From BOKV01 sp041397525 (GTDB lineage: Bacteria; Pseudomonadota; Alphaproteobacteria; Rhizobiales; Rhizobiaceae), in NCBI GenBank assembly GCA_041397525.1, contig JAWKWL010000006.1, positions 124,001-188,000 on the forward strand: DNA of 64,000 nucleotides. Direction: 5' to 3'. Below the pieces are notes generated by a model that was given only the letters and a program-made list of their open reading frames with translations, had not been told where the DNA came from and searched no databases. Below, piece by piece: positions 46,677-54,644 of the stretch. The translations under genes were made by a program, and so were the position numbers. Positions within the stretch are counted from its first letter, which is position 1. Each line of letters starts with the position of its first letter.

Positions 46677-47321
46677 TCAGTTGCCGCGGGCCGCTTCCAC
46701 GAGCGCCAAGGCCTCAATGAACGCGGTCTCTATATCCATTTTGCTCGTATCGATCAAGTGCGCGTCGTCAGCCGGGCGCAGGGGCGAATCAGTGCGCCCC
46801 ATGTCACGCTCGTCGCGCTTGATGATGTCGGCGAGAATCTGCTCCTTGTCAGCCTTGCCGCCGGACCCGACAATCTCATCATGGCGGCGGCTGGCGCGGA
46901 TTTCGGGCGATGCCGTCACATAGAGTTTGACCGTGGCATCGGGGCAAACCACGGTGCCGATGTCTCGCCCGTCAAGCACGGCACCCTTGCCGGAAGCGGC
47001 AAATTGGCGCTGTGCCTCGACAAGCGCCTTGCGCACGCCTGGCATAACAGCGACCTGTGACGCAGCCTCACCGATCTCATGCGCGGACAGGATTTCGCGG
47101 TCGAGCCTGCCAAGATCGATGTTCCTTGCCGCTTCCTCCGCCAGTTCCTCCCGGTCGAGCGGCAGACCGACCTGCATCAGCGCATGGCCGACGGCACGGT
47201 AGGTCAGTCCCGTGTCGAGATGGGGAATGCCGTAATGGGCTGCGAGCTTGCGTGCCAACGTACCCTTGCCGGAAGCGGCGGGACCGTCGATGGCGATGAT
47301 GAGGGGGACTGGTTCAGTCAT
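46677..47321 (-). CDS. cmk: Cytidylate kinase
   Basis: 214 residues. It phosphorylates CMP/dCMP with ATP. P-loop IIAIDGPAASGKGTLARKLAAHYG at the N-terminus, LDTGLTYRAVGHAL (CMP site), VLDGRDIGTVVCPDATVKLYVTAS, and the C-terminal DDAHLIDTSKMDIETAF lid region. The ATG overlaps the aroA stop by one base, so the two genes are coupled, as is usual in proteobacteria. rpsA follows about 250 bp downstream. Confidence 0.96.
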   Translation of the reverse strand: MTEPVPLIIAIDGPAASGKGTLARKLAAHYGIPHLDTGLTYRAVGHALMQVGLPLDREELAEEAARNIDLGRLDREILSAHEIGEAASQVAVMPGVRKALVEAQRQFAASGKGAVLDGRDIGTVVCPDATVKLYVTASPEIRASRRHDEIVGSGGKADKEQILADIIKRDERDMGRTDSPLRPADDAHLIDTSKMDIETAFIEALALVEAARGN

Positions 47322-48673
47322 CAGAATCGCGCCCCAAGACCTTGCATCAGGCCGACAAATTCGGGAAAGCTGGTGGCAATGGCAGATGTGTCATCGACGG
47401 TGACCGGCTTTTCGCTGGCCATGCCCATGACCAGAAAGCTCATGGCAATGCGGTGATCGAGATGGGTTTCGACCGTGCCGCCACCAATGCCCTTCCCATC
47501 GGGGCGGCCCCTGACCTTCAACCAGTCGCTGCCTTCTTCGCAGTCAACGCCATTGGCTTCGAGCCCGCGTGCCACGGCTGCAAGACGATCCGACTCCTTG
47601 ACCCGCAACTCGGCGAGGTCTTCCATAATCGTTTCGCCTGTGGCGAAAGATGCGGCTACCGAAAGCACGGGATATTCGTCGATCATCGAGGCAGAACGCT
47701 CGCCTGGCACGGTAATACCCTTCAATTGCGAAGAACGCATCCTGAGATCGGCAATTTCCTCGCCGCCCGAAAGCCGCTGGTTCATGATCTCGATATCGCC
47801 ACCCATCTCGAGAAGCGTAGCGATCAGCCCGGTTCGCGCCGGGTTCATTAATATGCCGGTCACGGTGATGTCGCTTCCCGGCACAATGAGGGCAGCAACA
47901 ATCGGGAAGGCGGCCGAAGACGGATCGGCCGGAACCAGGATATCCTGACCAGTAAGTTTGCCCTGACCTTCGATGCGGATATGGCGGGTGCCATCCGCGT
48001 CAGTCTCCACTTCGAGATTGGCACCAAAGCCGGTCAGCATCTTTTCGGTATGGTCGCGGGTCATCACCCTTTCCGTGACCGTGGTTATGCCTGCGGCATT
48101 CAGGCCCGCCAACAGCACTGCCGATTTCACCTGCGCAGACGGCATGGGAACCGTGTAGGTAATGGGGGCTGCCATTTTCGGTCCGCGAATGGTTACCGGA
48201 AGGCGGCCACCTTCGGACTGGCGAATCACCTGCATGCCGCAAAGGGCTACGGGATCAAGAACGCGGCCCATGGGCCTTTTTGACAGCGAGGGGTCGCCGA
48301 CAAAGGTGCTTTCGAAGTCATAGGCACCCAGAAGCCCCATGAACAAGCGGCAGCCTGTGCCTGAATTACCGAAATCAAGCGCGGCTCTGGGTTCGAGCAA
48401 CAGGCCATTTCCGGTTCCGGCAATGGTCCATTTTCCGTCACCGGAACGGTTGGCCCTTGCGCCCAGCGCCTCCATGGCGCGGATCGAATTGATGACGTCC
48501 TCGCCCTCGAGTAGCCCGGATATCCGGGTCGTGCCGGATGCGAGGCCGCCGAAAATCACCGAGCGGTGCGAAATCGACTTGTCACCGGGAATGGATGCCT
48601 GACCCTGCAGAGCCTCGACATTACGGGACGCAAGGGGCTTCTTGGCCCCGTGGGAATGCGGATTGGCGTTCAT
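47321..48673 (-). CDS. aroA: 3-phosphoshikimate 1-carboxyvinyltransferase (EPSP synthase), class II-like
   Basis: The sixth step of the shikimate pathway. 450 residues from ATG 48673. It shows SIPGDKSISHRSVIFGGLASGTTRISGLLEGEDVINS, TVPMPSAQVKSAVLLAGLNAAGITTV, MTRDHTEKMLTGFGA and LRVKESDRLAAVARGLEANGVDCEEG, and ends HLDHRIAMSFLVMGMASEKPVTVDDTSAIATSFPEF. Overall it resembles the Agrobacterium CP4 (class II) enzyme. However, the loop reads DFGNSGTGCRL, with Gly where CP4 has the Ala linked to glyphosate tolerance. The first residues (NANPHSHGAKKPLASR) are poorly conserved. Confidence 0.95.
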   Translation of the reverse strand: MNANPHSHGAKKPLASRNVEALQGQASIPGDKSISHRSVIFGGLASGTTRISGLLEGEDVINSIRAMEALGARANRSGDGKWTIAGTGNGLLLEPRAALDFGNSGTGCRLFMGLLGAYDFESTFVGDPSLSKRPMGRVLDPVALCGMQVIRQSEGGRLPVTIRGPKMAAPITYTVPMPSAQVKSAVLLAGLNAAGITTVTERVMTRDHTEKMLTGFGANLEVETDADGTRHIRIEGQGKLTGQDILVPADPSSAAFPIVAALIVPGSDITVTGILMNPARTGLIATLLEMGGDIEIMNQRLSGGEEIADLRMRSSQLKGITVPGERSASMIDEYPVLSVAASFATGETIMEDLAELRVKESDRLAAVARGLEANGVDCEEGSDWLKVRGRPDGKGIGGGTVETHLDHRIAMSFLVMGMASEKPVTVDDTSAIATSFPEFVGLMQGLGARF

Positions 48674-48873
48674 CTGAACCTGAATTGCGTTGAAACGAGT
48701 TGCGCGCCTGTTAGCACAGCTTTCCCGCCACGTCACTTTACACATTGCCTTTGGACCGGCGCATCGCGACCGGCAAGATGCGTTTGTGTGTTTGGCAGGT
48801 GAAATCAGGTTTTGACAGCAGGCTTGGAGGCGTTTATGGGAAGCGCGATTTTCAAAATATCGAGGAAACTGCT

Positions 48874-49305
48874 GTGGCAAGAGAAGCGCTGGGAACAAAA
48901 CGCGTTTGTCCCGAAACCGGCAAGAAATTCTATGACCTGAACAAGGATCCTATTGTTTCGCCCTATACCGGAAAATCCTATCCTGTTTCGTTTTTTGAGG
49001 AAGCGGCCCCGGTCAAGGTGAAAAAAGAGCCAAAGGCGGCTGTTGTCGACGACGAGGCAGAGACCGAGGAAGAACTCGATGACGAGGATGCGCCGGAGTT
49101 CGTCAGTCTCGAAGATGCCGACGATGACGACACTGATGACACCGTTGATGATGACGACGAGGAACTTCCCGAGATTCCCGATGTCGATATCGAAGTCGAA
49201 GACGACGACGATGATGCGGACGACACATTCCTCGAAGACGAGGAAGAAGACGATGATCTCGCTGATGTTATCGGCGGCGGCGTCGAGGGCGATGAGGAAG
49301 TCTGA
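48874..49305 (+). CDS. TIGR02300 family acidic protein
   Basis: 143 residues from GTG 48874, preceded by GAGG. The N-terminus EALGTKRVCPETGKKFYDLNKDPIVSPYTGKSYP is the signature of a small family nearly confined to alphaproteobacteria and resembles a zinc-ribbon-like segment, though only one Cys is visible here. The last 85 residues are almost all Asp and Glu (for example DDDDTDDTVDDDDEELPEIPD) and certainly disordered. Function unknown. The open frame extends upstream to 48745, but that part is not family-like. Divergent from aroA and immediately upstream of a tRNA-Ala gene. Confidence 0.9.
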   Translation: MAREALGTKRVCPETGKKFYDLNKDPIVSPYTGKSYPVSFFEEAAPVKVKKEPKAAVVDDEAETEEELDDEDAPEFVSLEDADDDDTDDTVDDDDEELPEIPDVDIEVEDDDDDADDTFLEDEEEDDDLADVIGGGVEGDEEV

Positions 49306-49340
49306 TCCGGTTGCCCATGGAGATTCTTTCTCCTTGATTT

Positions 49341-49370
49341 GAGGGGCGTGCACGGCTAGAAGCACGCCTC
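49341..49370 (+). terminator. Hairpin after the TIGR02300 gene
   Basis: gaggggcgtgc pairs with gcacgcctc across a 10-base loop (one bulged G), 35 bp after the stop. There is no T-run, so it is a weak terminator candidate or a processing site before the tRNA. Confidence 0.4.
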
Positions 49371-49429
49371 AAGCGCCAGAAGAGATCGGGCGCAAACCTG
49401 CGGCGGGACACCCAAACCTGCCACCTTGT

Positions 49430-49505
<76 letters not shown>

Positions 49506-49777
49506 TTATAACTGCTTCAAATCTTGCGCTTCGCTGTGCTCAACGTGCGATTTGAAGGGTTTCAGGCGGGAAGCGAAGACCTCAGCTAGTTGCCGCCAAA
49601 TTTTTATGAACGCTATTGGATCGGCGAGATTCAATCGTGTGCATCACTTGTGTAGAAATGCACAACCTTCCCTTTCGAACGGGCCTATCTGTTGATCATC
49701 GGCAGCGGCAAGAAGCCAGCCGACAAGGATTGAACCAACGCCCTGAACCAACACCGTGAGAAAGTGGAGACTTCAAG

Positions 49778-50068
49778 ATGACAAACCTTCGTACCCTGAC
49801 CATCACCGGCCTTGCAGCCTTCGCCATGATTGCCGGTTCGTCACTGGCAACCCCGTCTGAAGCCCATGCAGGCGGCAAGCATGTCGCGGCAGCCCTGCTT
49901 GGCGGCATCGTTGCCGGTGCCATCATCGGCGGCGCATCCCGCTCTTATGCACAGCCAAGCTATGGCGTTGTCTACCAGCCACAGCCACGCTGCTGGAAGG
50001 AAACACAGTTCACCGGATATGACGGCTATGGCCGGGAAGTCTATCAGCGCGTCACGGTCTGCAACTAG
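49778..50068 (+). CDS. Small exported hypothetical protein
   Basis: 96 residues. A signal peptide (LTITGLAAFAMIAGSSLATPSEAHA, cleaved near residue 31) is followed by a Gly/Ala-rich hydrophobic stretch (KHVAAALLGGIVAGAIIGGASRSYA) and a short aromatic tail with two Cys (PRCWKETQFTGYDGYGREVYQRVTVCN). Many Hyphomicrobiales encode small envelope proteins of this type. The Gly-rich stretch could be a glycine-zipper membrane segment. Function unknown. A terminator lies about 160 bp downstream. Confidence 0.75.
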   Translation: MTNLRTLTITGLAAFAMIAGSSLATPSEAHAGGKHVAAALLGGIVAGAIIGGASRSYAQPSYGVVYQPQPRCWKETQFTGYDGYGREVYQRVTVCN

Positions 50069-50227
50069 GCGCAAACCAATCGAATTGCCGGGACATTTTT
50101 CACGCCCCTGAGATTTCCCGGCAACATGGACCGCACTGACGTGACTGGCTGAAAACGCCCCTGTCGGTCAATTGCGGAAAGTGCGGTCCAAAACCCTTGC
50201 CGAGATGAAAATCTCCGCTTTCTCCAG

Positions 50228-50255
50228 AAACCCTGTCAGCAATGGCAGGGTTTTT
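50228..50255 (+). terminator. Rho-independent terminator between the two small exported-protein genes
   Basis: AAACCCTG (50228-50235) pairs with CAGGGTTT (50246-50253) across a 10-base loop and is followed by more T. This is the typical form, placed upstream of the gene starting at 50319. Confidence 0.75.
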
Positions 50256-50318
50256 GGCGTTTTGGACATGTGAAACCCCTCGAAACGCGCTATCTTTGCG
50301 AGAACAGGAGCCAATGTG

Positions 50319-50645
50319 ATGGTTGTAACAATGCCCTGGAAACCTGCCTTGTCTGCCATGGTGTTGGGAACAATCCTCGTGGCCACAGCTTGCGCGCATG
50401 AAGCACCATCCGGATTCACTTATCCGCCCGAATGCTGCAATGATCTTGATTGCGCCATGATCGACCCGGGTGAGGTGACTACGGGACCGGGCTATTACTT
50501 GTGGAAGAATCATCGAATTGCCTTCACCAGTCCGAAGATCCGGCAGTCGCCAGACATTTTCTTTCACGGCTGTGAAACCGGGCATTGGGGCGACACCAGC
50601 GGCATGCGCGAACTGACCTGTTTCTTCGTGCCACAGGGGATGTAA
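50319..50645 (+). CDS. Small Cys-rich exported hypothetical protein
   Basis: 108 residues from ATG 50319 (GTG 50316 is the alternative); AGGAG lies at 50306-50310. A hydrophobic signal (ALSAMVLGTILVATACA) leads to a mature part rich in Cys and aromatics: FTYPPECCNDLDCAMIDPGEV, HGCETGHWG, LTCFFVPQGM. The cluster ECCNDLDC could bind metal or form disulphides. A lipoprotein site is possible at ATAC but does not fit the lipobox well. Function unknown. Confidence 0.72.
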   Translation: MVVTMPWKPALSAMVLGTILVATACAHEAPSGFTYPPECCNDLDCAMIDPGEVTTGPGYYLWKNHRIAFTSPKIRQSPDIFFHGCETGHWGDTSGMRELTCFFVPQGM

Positions 50646-50752
50646 CCGCAAATCAACGTCTGGAATGCGGTTTTTCTCGAATTTCGCTTGAAAGCATGGG
50701 GGTACAAGGCGCAAATAGCCCAGAAAATTCCAACCCCTTCGGAACTACGTGA

Positions 50753-51448
50753 ATGAAAATCGGAATATTGCAAACAGGTATCGTGCCTGACCAGCTAGCA
50801 GACAAGCATGGCCAGTACGACCTGATGTTTTCTCGCCTGCTTTCCGGGCACGGTTTCGAGTTTGAAAACTTTGCCGTGGTCAACAATGTCTTCCCCAAAG
50901 ACGTTCATGACTGCGACGGATGGCTTGTTACCGGTTCACGTCACGGGGCATATGAGCCGCATCCCTGGATTCCACCGCTGGAGGAATTCATTCGCAATGC
51001 ATACGCCGCCGGCATTCCCATGGTCGGCATCTGTTTCGGCCACCAGATCATGGCACAGGCGCTCGGGGGCAAGGTCGAAAAGTTTTCAGGTGGCTGGGGT
51101 GTCGGCCCCAACAGCTATGTGACTGCCGATGGCAAAAGAATCGATTTGCATGCCATGCACCAGGACCAGGTCGTTGTCCTGCCGCCAGAAGCAAGGGTGA
51201 CTGCGTCGAGCGAGTTTTGTCGCAATGCTGCCCTGGCCTATAATGGCAAGGCGATCAGCTATCAGCCGCATCCGGAATTCTCGCCCGACTACATGCGCGA
51301 CCTGATCGAAATCCGGAAGGGATCGGTCTTGCCGGAGAAACAGGCGGATCAGGCACTGAATGCGCTGAGCGGCGAACTTGATTCGCCGGTAGTTGCCAAT
51401 GAAATTGCCGAATTCTTCAAATCCGGCGGCAAGGGAAAATCCGCCTGA
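50753..51448 (+). CDS. Class I glutamine amidotransferase-like protein
   Basis: 231 residues. The triad is visible: Cys94 in MVGICFGHQIMAQ, with His and Glu in ISYQPHPEFSPDYM. The rest (LVTGSRHGAYEPHPWIPPLEEFIRNAYAAGIP) matches stand-alone GMP-synthase-type amidotransferases (GATase1_1). No synthetase partner gene is adjacent, so the acceptor of the ammonia is unknown. Such proteins are sometimes peptidases or gamma-glutamyl hydrolases. The enoyl-CoA hydratase gene follows by 33 bp. Confidence 0.88.
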   Translation: MKIGILQTGIVPDQLADKHGQYDLMFSRLLSGHGFEFENFAVVNNVFPKDVHDCDGWLVTGSRHGAYEPHPWIPPLEEFIRNAYAAGIPMVGICFGHQIMAQALGGKVEKFSGGWGVGPNSYVTADGKRIDLHAMHQDQVVVLPPEARVTASSEFCRNAALAYNGKAISYQPHPEFSPDYMRDLIEIRKGSVLPEKQADQALNALSGELDSPVVANEIAEFFKSGGKGKSA

Positions 51449-51480
51449 ATGGCAAGAATACGAGCACAAGGAGAACAGGA

Positions 51481-52302
51481 TTGCAAGCAAGAGCGTTCAA
51501 GAATGCAACCGGTGAACCCATAGTGCTTCGCGACCGCCGGGACGGCATTCTGCGCCTGACGCTCAACAATGCGACGCGGCGCAACAGCCTTTCGGAAGCC
51601 ATGATGGCTGCCTTGCAGACCGAGCTGGACGCTGCCACGGATGATCGCGAAACCCGCGTCATCGTGATCGGTCATGAAGGCCCTGCATTTTCGGCTGGAC
51701 ATGACCTGCGTGAGCTCGATGCCGGGCGGGCAGCTCCAGATGAAGGCCGTGCCTATTTTACCGATATCATGAACCGCTGTTCAAAGCTGATGCAGACTGT
51801 CGTCAACCATCCGCGTCCCGTCATTGCTGATGTTCGCGGGATCGCGACGGCGGCGGGATGCCAGCTCGTTGCCAGTTGTGACATCGTGATTGCCAGTGAA
51901 GAATCCAGGTTTGCCACGCCCGGTGTGAATATCGGCTTGTTCTGCTCGACACCGATGGTCGCGCTGTCGCGCAAGGTCGGGCAAAACCATGCAATGGAAA
52001 TGCTCCTGACCGGCGAATTCATCGGTTCAAGGCGGGCACGGGAAATCGGCCTGGTGACCCGGGTGGTCGAAGTCGAAAGGCAGAACGAGGCCGTGGCGGC
52101 GCTTGCCGCAAGGATAGCCTCGAAATCGCTGATGACGCTGAAGACCGGCAAGCAGGCGTTCTACCAGCAGGCCGACATGCCTTTGGCGCAGGCCTATGCG
52201 CATACGGTTGAAGTGATGATCGGCAACATGCTCAGGCATGATGCGAAAGAGGGGGTTGAAGCTTTCCTGCAAAAGCGTCAACCAAGCTGGCGCGATGAAT
52301 GA
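51481..52302 (+). CDS. Enoyl-CoA hydratase/isomerase family protein
   Basis: 273 residues starting at TTG 51481, with AAGGAGAACAGGA just before it. Crotonase fold: oxyanion-hole segments GPAFSAGHDLRELD and RGIATAAGCQLVASCD, then FATPGVNIGLFCSTPMVALSRKVG. The acidic residues of a classic hydratase are not obvious at the second site (GIATAAGCQ), as in the ECHDC3-like subgroup, so the reaction is uncertain. The stop overlaps the start of the acyl-CoA ligase gene (ATGA), indicating a joint role in acyl-CoA metabolism. Confidence 0.9.
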   Translation: MQARAFKNATGEPIVLRDRRDGILRLTLNNATRRNSLSEAMMAALQTELDAATDDRETRVIVIGHEGPAFSAGHDLRELDAGRAAPDEGRAYFTDIMNRCSKLMQTVVNHPRPVIADVRGIATAAGCQLVASCDIVIASEESRFATPGVNIGLFCSTPMVALSRKVGQNHAMEMLLTGEFIGSRRAREIGLVTRVVEVERQNEAVAALAARIASKSLMTLKTGKQAFYQQADMPLAQAYAHTVEVMIGNMLRHDAKEGVEAFLQKRQPSWRDE

Positions 52303-53984
52303 AATCTGGTCACGGGGAAAACACCTTGAGCAATCCAAATCAACCCGGGAAGTATGAAACCGGCCTTGACCGCAACGAAGCCAATTTCCAGCCGTTGACA
52401 CCCGTCTCGTTCCTCGAGCGCGCGGCGAGGACTTTCCCGGATCATGTTGCGATCATCCATGGCAGCCAGCGCATCAGTTACGCCACTTTCTGGCAACGCT
52501 CGCTGCAACTGGCTTCTGCCCTTGCGCGGCATGGAATTGGCAAGGGCGACACTGTATCGGTGATGCTGTCAAACACACCGCCGATGTTGGAAGCACATTT
52601 TGGTGTGCCGATGGTGAAAGCGGTCCTGCATTCGATCAATACACGGCTGGATGCTGCCATCATCGCGTTTCAACTTGACCATGCGGAGAGCAGGCTGGTG
52701 ATTGTCGACCGCGAATTTGCGGGCGTAATGTCGGAAGCGCTGAAACTCGCAAAGGTAAAGCCGGTCGTGATCGACTATGACGATCCAGAATACCCAGTTG
52801 ATGCGCCCTATCCCAAGCAGGACCGCATCGGCACCATCGACTATGAGGATTTTGTCGGCTCAGGCTCAGCAGAATTCCAGTGGACCATGCCGGATGACGA
52901 ATGGGATTCGATATCGCTGAATTACACTTCCGGCACCACCGGCAATCCCAAGGGCGTTGTCTATCATTACCGTGGCGCAACGCTGATGGCCTATACCAAC
53001 ACCATTCATGCGGGACTGCATCAGCATTCGGTCTATTTGTGGACCCTGCCGATGTTCCACTGCAATGGCTGGTGCTTCCCGTGGACGCTTGCCGTTACCG
53101 CCTCGACGCATGTCTGCCTGCGCTGGGTAAGGGCAAAACAGATGTATGACGCCCTTGCAGATGAGGGTGTCACGCATTTGTGCGGCGCGCCGGTGGTGAT
53201 GTCGGCCCTGCTCAACGCGCCAGCCGCCGAAAAGCGTCAGTTTCCACAAACCGTTACCTTCAACACGGCTGCCGCCCCGCCGCCTGAAGCCGTGCTTTCC
53301 GGCATGCAGGAGGCGGGCTTCCAGGTAACCCATCTGTATGGCCTGACAGAGACCTATGGTCCGGCAGTCGTCAATGAATGGCACAGCGACTGGGACCATC
53401 TGGACAAACCTGCACGCACGGCCAAAAAAGCCCGCCAGGGCGTCCGCTATGCCGGGCTGGAAGGGCTTTCGGTGCGCGATCCCGCTACCATGCAGGAAGT
53501 TCCGCATGACGGCGAAACCATTGGCGAGGTGATGTTCCGCGGCAATATCGTCATGAAGGGCTACCTGAAGAACAAGGCCGCGAGCGATGAAGCCTTTGCA
53601 GGCGGCTGGTTTCATTCCGGCGATCTCGGCGTGATGCATCCCGATGGCTATATCCAGTTGAAGGACCGCTCCAAGGACATCATCATTTCCGGTGGGGAGA
53701 ACATATCCTCGATCGAGGTTGAGGACGCGCTTTACAAGCATCCGGCGGTTGCCGCCTGTGGCGTGGTCGCCAGGCCGGACGAGAAATGGGGCGAGACGCC
53801 GGTCGCCTATGTCGAACTGAAACCAGGCATGAATGCGACGGCAGAAGAGATCATCGAACACTGCCGTTCGCTGTTGGCCCGTTACAAATGCCCGCGCCAG
53901 GTGGTGTTTTCCGAAATCCCCAAAACCTCGACCGGCAAGATCCAGAAATTCGTGCTTCGCGACCGGGCCAAGGCACTGGCTTGA
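52299..53984 (+). CDS. Acyl-CoA synthetase (AMP-dependent ligase)
   Basis: 561 residues. ANL-superfamily enzyme activating a carboxylic acid with ATP and CoA. Motifs: P-loop LNYTSGTTGNPKGVVYHYRGA, TLPMFHCNGWCFPW, HLYGLTETYGPAV, GWFHSGDLGVMHPDGYIQLKDRSKD and the C-terminal catalytic Lys in PKTSTGKIQKFVLR. It resembles medium-chain or methylthiopropionate-type (DmdB-like) ligases; the substrate cannot be fixed. Either ATG 52299, coupled to the upstream stop, or TTG 52326 may be the start. The CoA-binding gene overlaps its stop. Confidence 0.92.
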   Translation: MKSGHGENTLSNPNQPGKYETGLDRNEANFQPLTPVSFLERAARTFPDHVAIIHGSQRISYATFWQRSLQLASALARHGIGKGDTVSVMLSNTPPMLEAHFGVPMVKAVLHSINTRLDAAIIAFQLDHAESRLVIVDREFAGVMSEALKLAKVKPVVIDYDDPEYPVDAPYPKQDRIGTIDYEDFVGSGSAEFQWTMPDDEWDSISLNYTSGTTGNPKGVVYHYRGATLMAYTNTIHAGLHQHSVYLWTLPMFHCNGWCFPWTLAVTASTHVCLRWVRAKQMYDALADEGVTHLCGAPVVMSALLNAPAAEKRQFPQTVTFNTAAAPPPEAVLSGMQEAGFQVTHLYGLTETYGPAVVNEWHSDWDHLDKPARTAKKARQGVRYAGLEGLSVRDPATMQEVPHDGETIGEVMFRGNIVMKGYLKNKAASDEAFAGGWFHSGDLGVMHPDGYIQLKDRSKDIIISGGENISSIEVEDALYKHPAVAACGVVARPDEKWGETPVAYVELKPGMNATAEEIIEHCRSLLARYKCPRQVVFSEIPKTSTGKIQKFVLRDRAKALA

Positions 53985-54520
53985 TGAGCGTGGTCGATCA
54001 CGACAACTATTCTGACGAGCATATCCGGTCAGTGCTTGCCCGGGTGAAAACCGTGGCGATTGTCGGGGCATCGGCCAACCAGGTACGACCATCGTTTTTT
54101 GTCCTGAAATACATGCTTTCGAAAGGCTATGACGTAATCCCGGTCAATCCGGGACAGGCTGGCAAGGTAATCTGTGGCCAGATGACCTATGCCAGCCTCG
54201 CCGATATTCCGCGCCCTGTTCACATGGTGGATATCTTCCGTGCATCCGAAGCCGTACCCGCCATCGTGGATGAGGCGCTGGCGCTTGACCCGCTACCCAA
54301 AGTGATCTGGATGCAACTGGGCATCCGCCATGACGAGGCAGCAGCGAGGGCCGAAGCGGCAGGCATTGACGTGATCATGAACCGTTGCCCGAAAATCGAA
54401 TATGCGCGGCTTGCAGGCGAAATCGGCTGGGCCGGTGTTTCATCAAATGTCATCTCGTCGAAAAAGCCGAAAGTCCTGTCGGGTTTCCAGCGCTTCGGTA
54501 TTGTTGCGCGCGACGACTGA
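53984..54520 (+). CDS. CoA-binding (YccU-type) protein
   Basis: 178 residues from ATG 53984, which overlaps the ligase stop (TGATG). A Rossmann-like CoA-binding domain: VKTVAIVGASANQVRPSFFVLKYMLSKGYDVIPVNPGQAGKVICGQMTYASLADIP, then VIWMQLGIRHDEAAARAEAAGIDVIMNRCPKIEYARL. It is related to the CoA-binding domain of succinyl-CoA synthetase but has no catalytic His. The coupling with the ligase supports a role around acyl-CoA; function otherwise unknown. Confidence 0.88.
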   Translation: MSVVDHDNYSDEHIRSVLARVKTVAIVGASANQVRPSFFVLKYMLSKGYDVIPVNPGQAGKVICGQMTYASLADIPRPVHMVDIFRASEAVPAIVDEALALDPLPKVIWMQLGIRHDEAAARAEAAGIDVIMNRCPKIEYARLAGEIGWAGVSSNVISSKKPKVLSGFQRFGIVARDD

Positions 54521-54644
54521 AGCATGGAACGGGTTTTCCCGTTGCCGCGGGAAATCGCAAGTTTTTCCGTTGTGTCACGGCGCGGCGCAAAGCACATTGC
54601 CTGCCAATCGCTACTCACAATCCAGTACCGGAGGGGACCTCATC

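Noticed and set aside
50753..51448. The glutamine amidotransferase as PuuD, completing putrescine catabolism
   Set aside because: Its sequence is closer to stand-alone GMP-synthase-type amidotransferases, and it lies about 9 kb from puuA/puuB.
54521..54644. A SAM-responsive riboswitch upstream of metY
   Set aside because: I could not match the known SAM-II core in these 124 bases; a covariance-model search would be needed to claim one.
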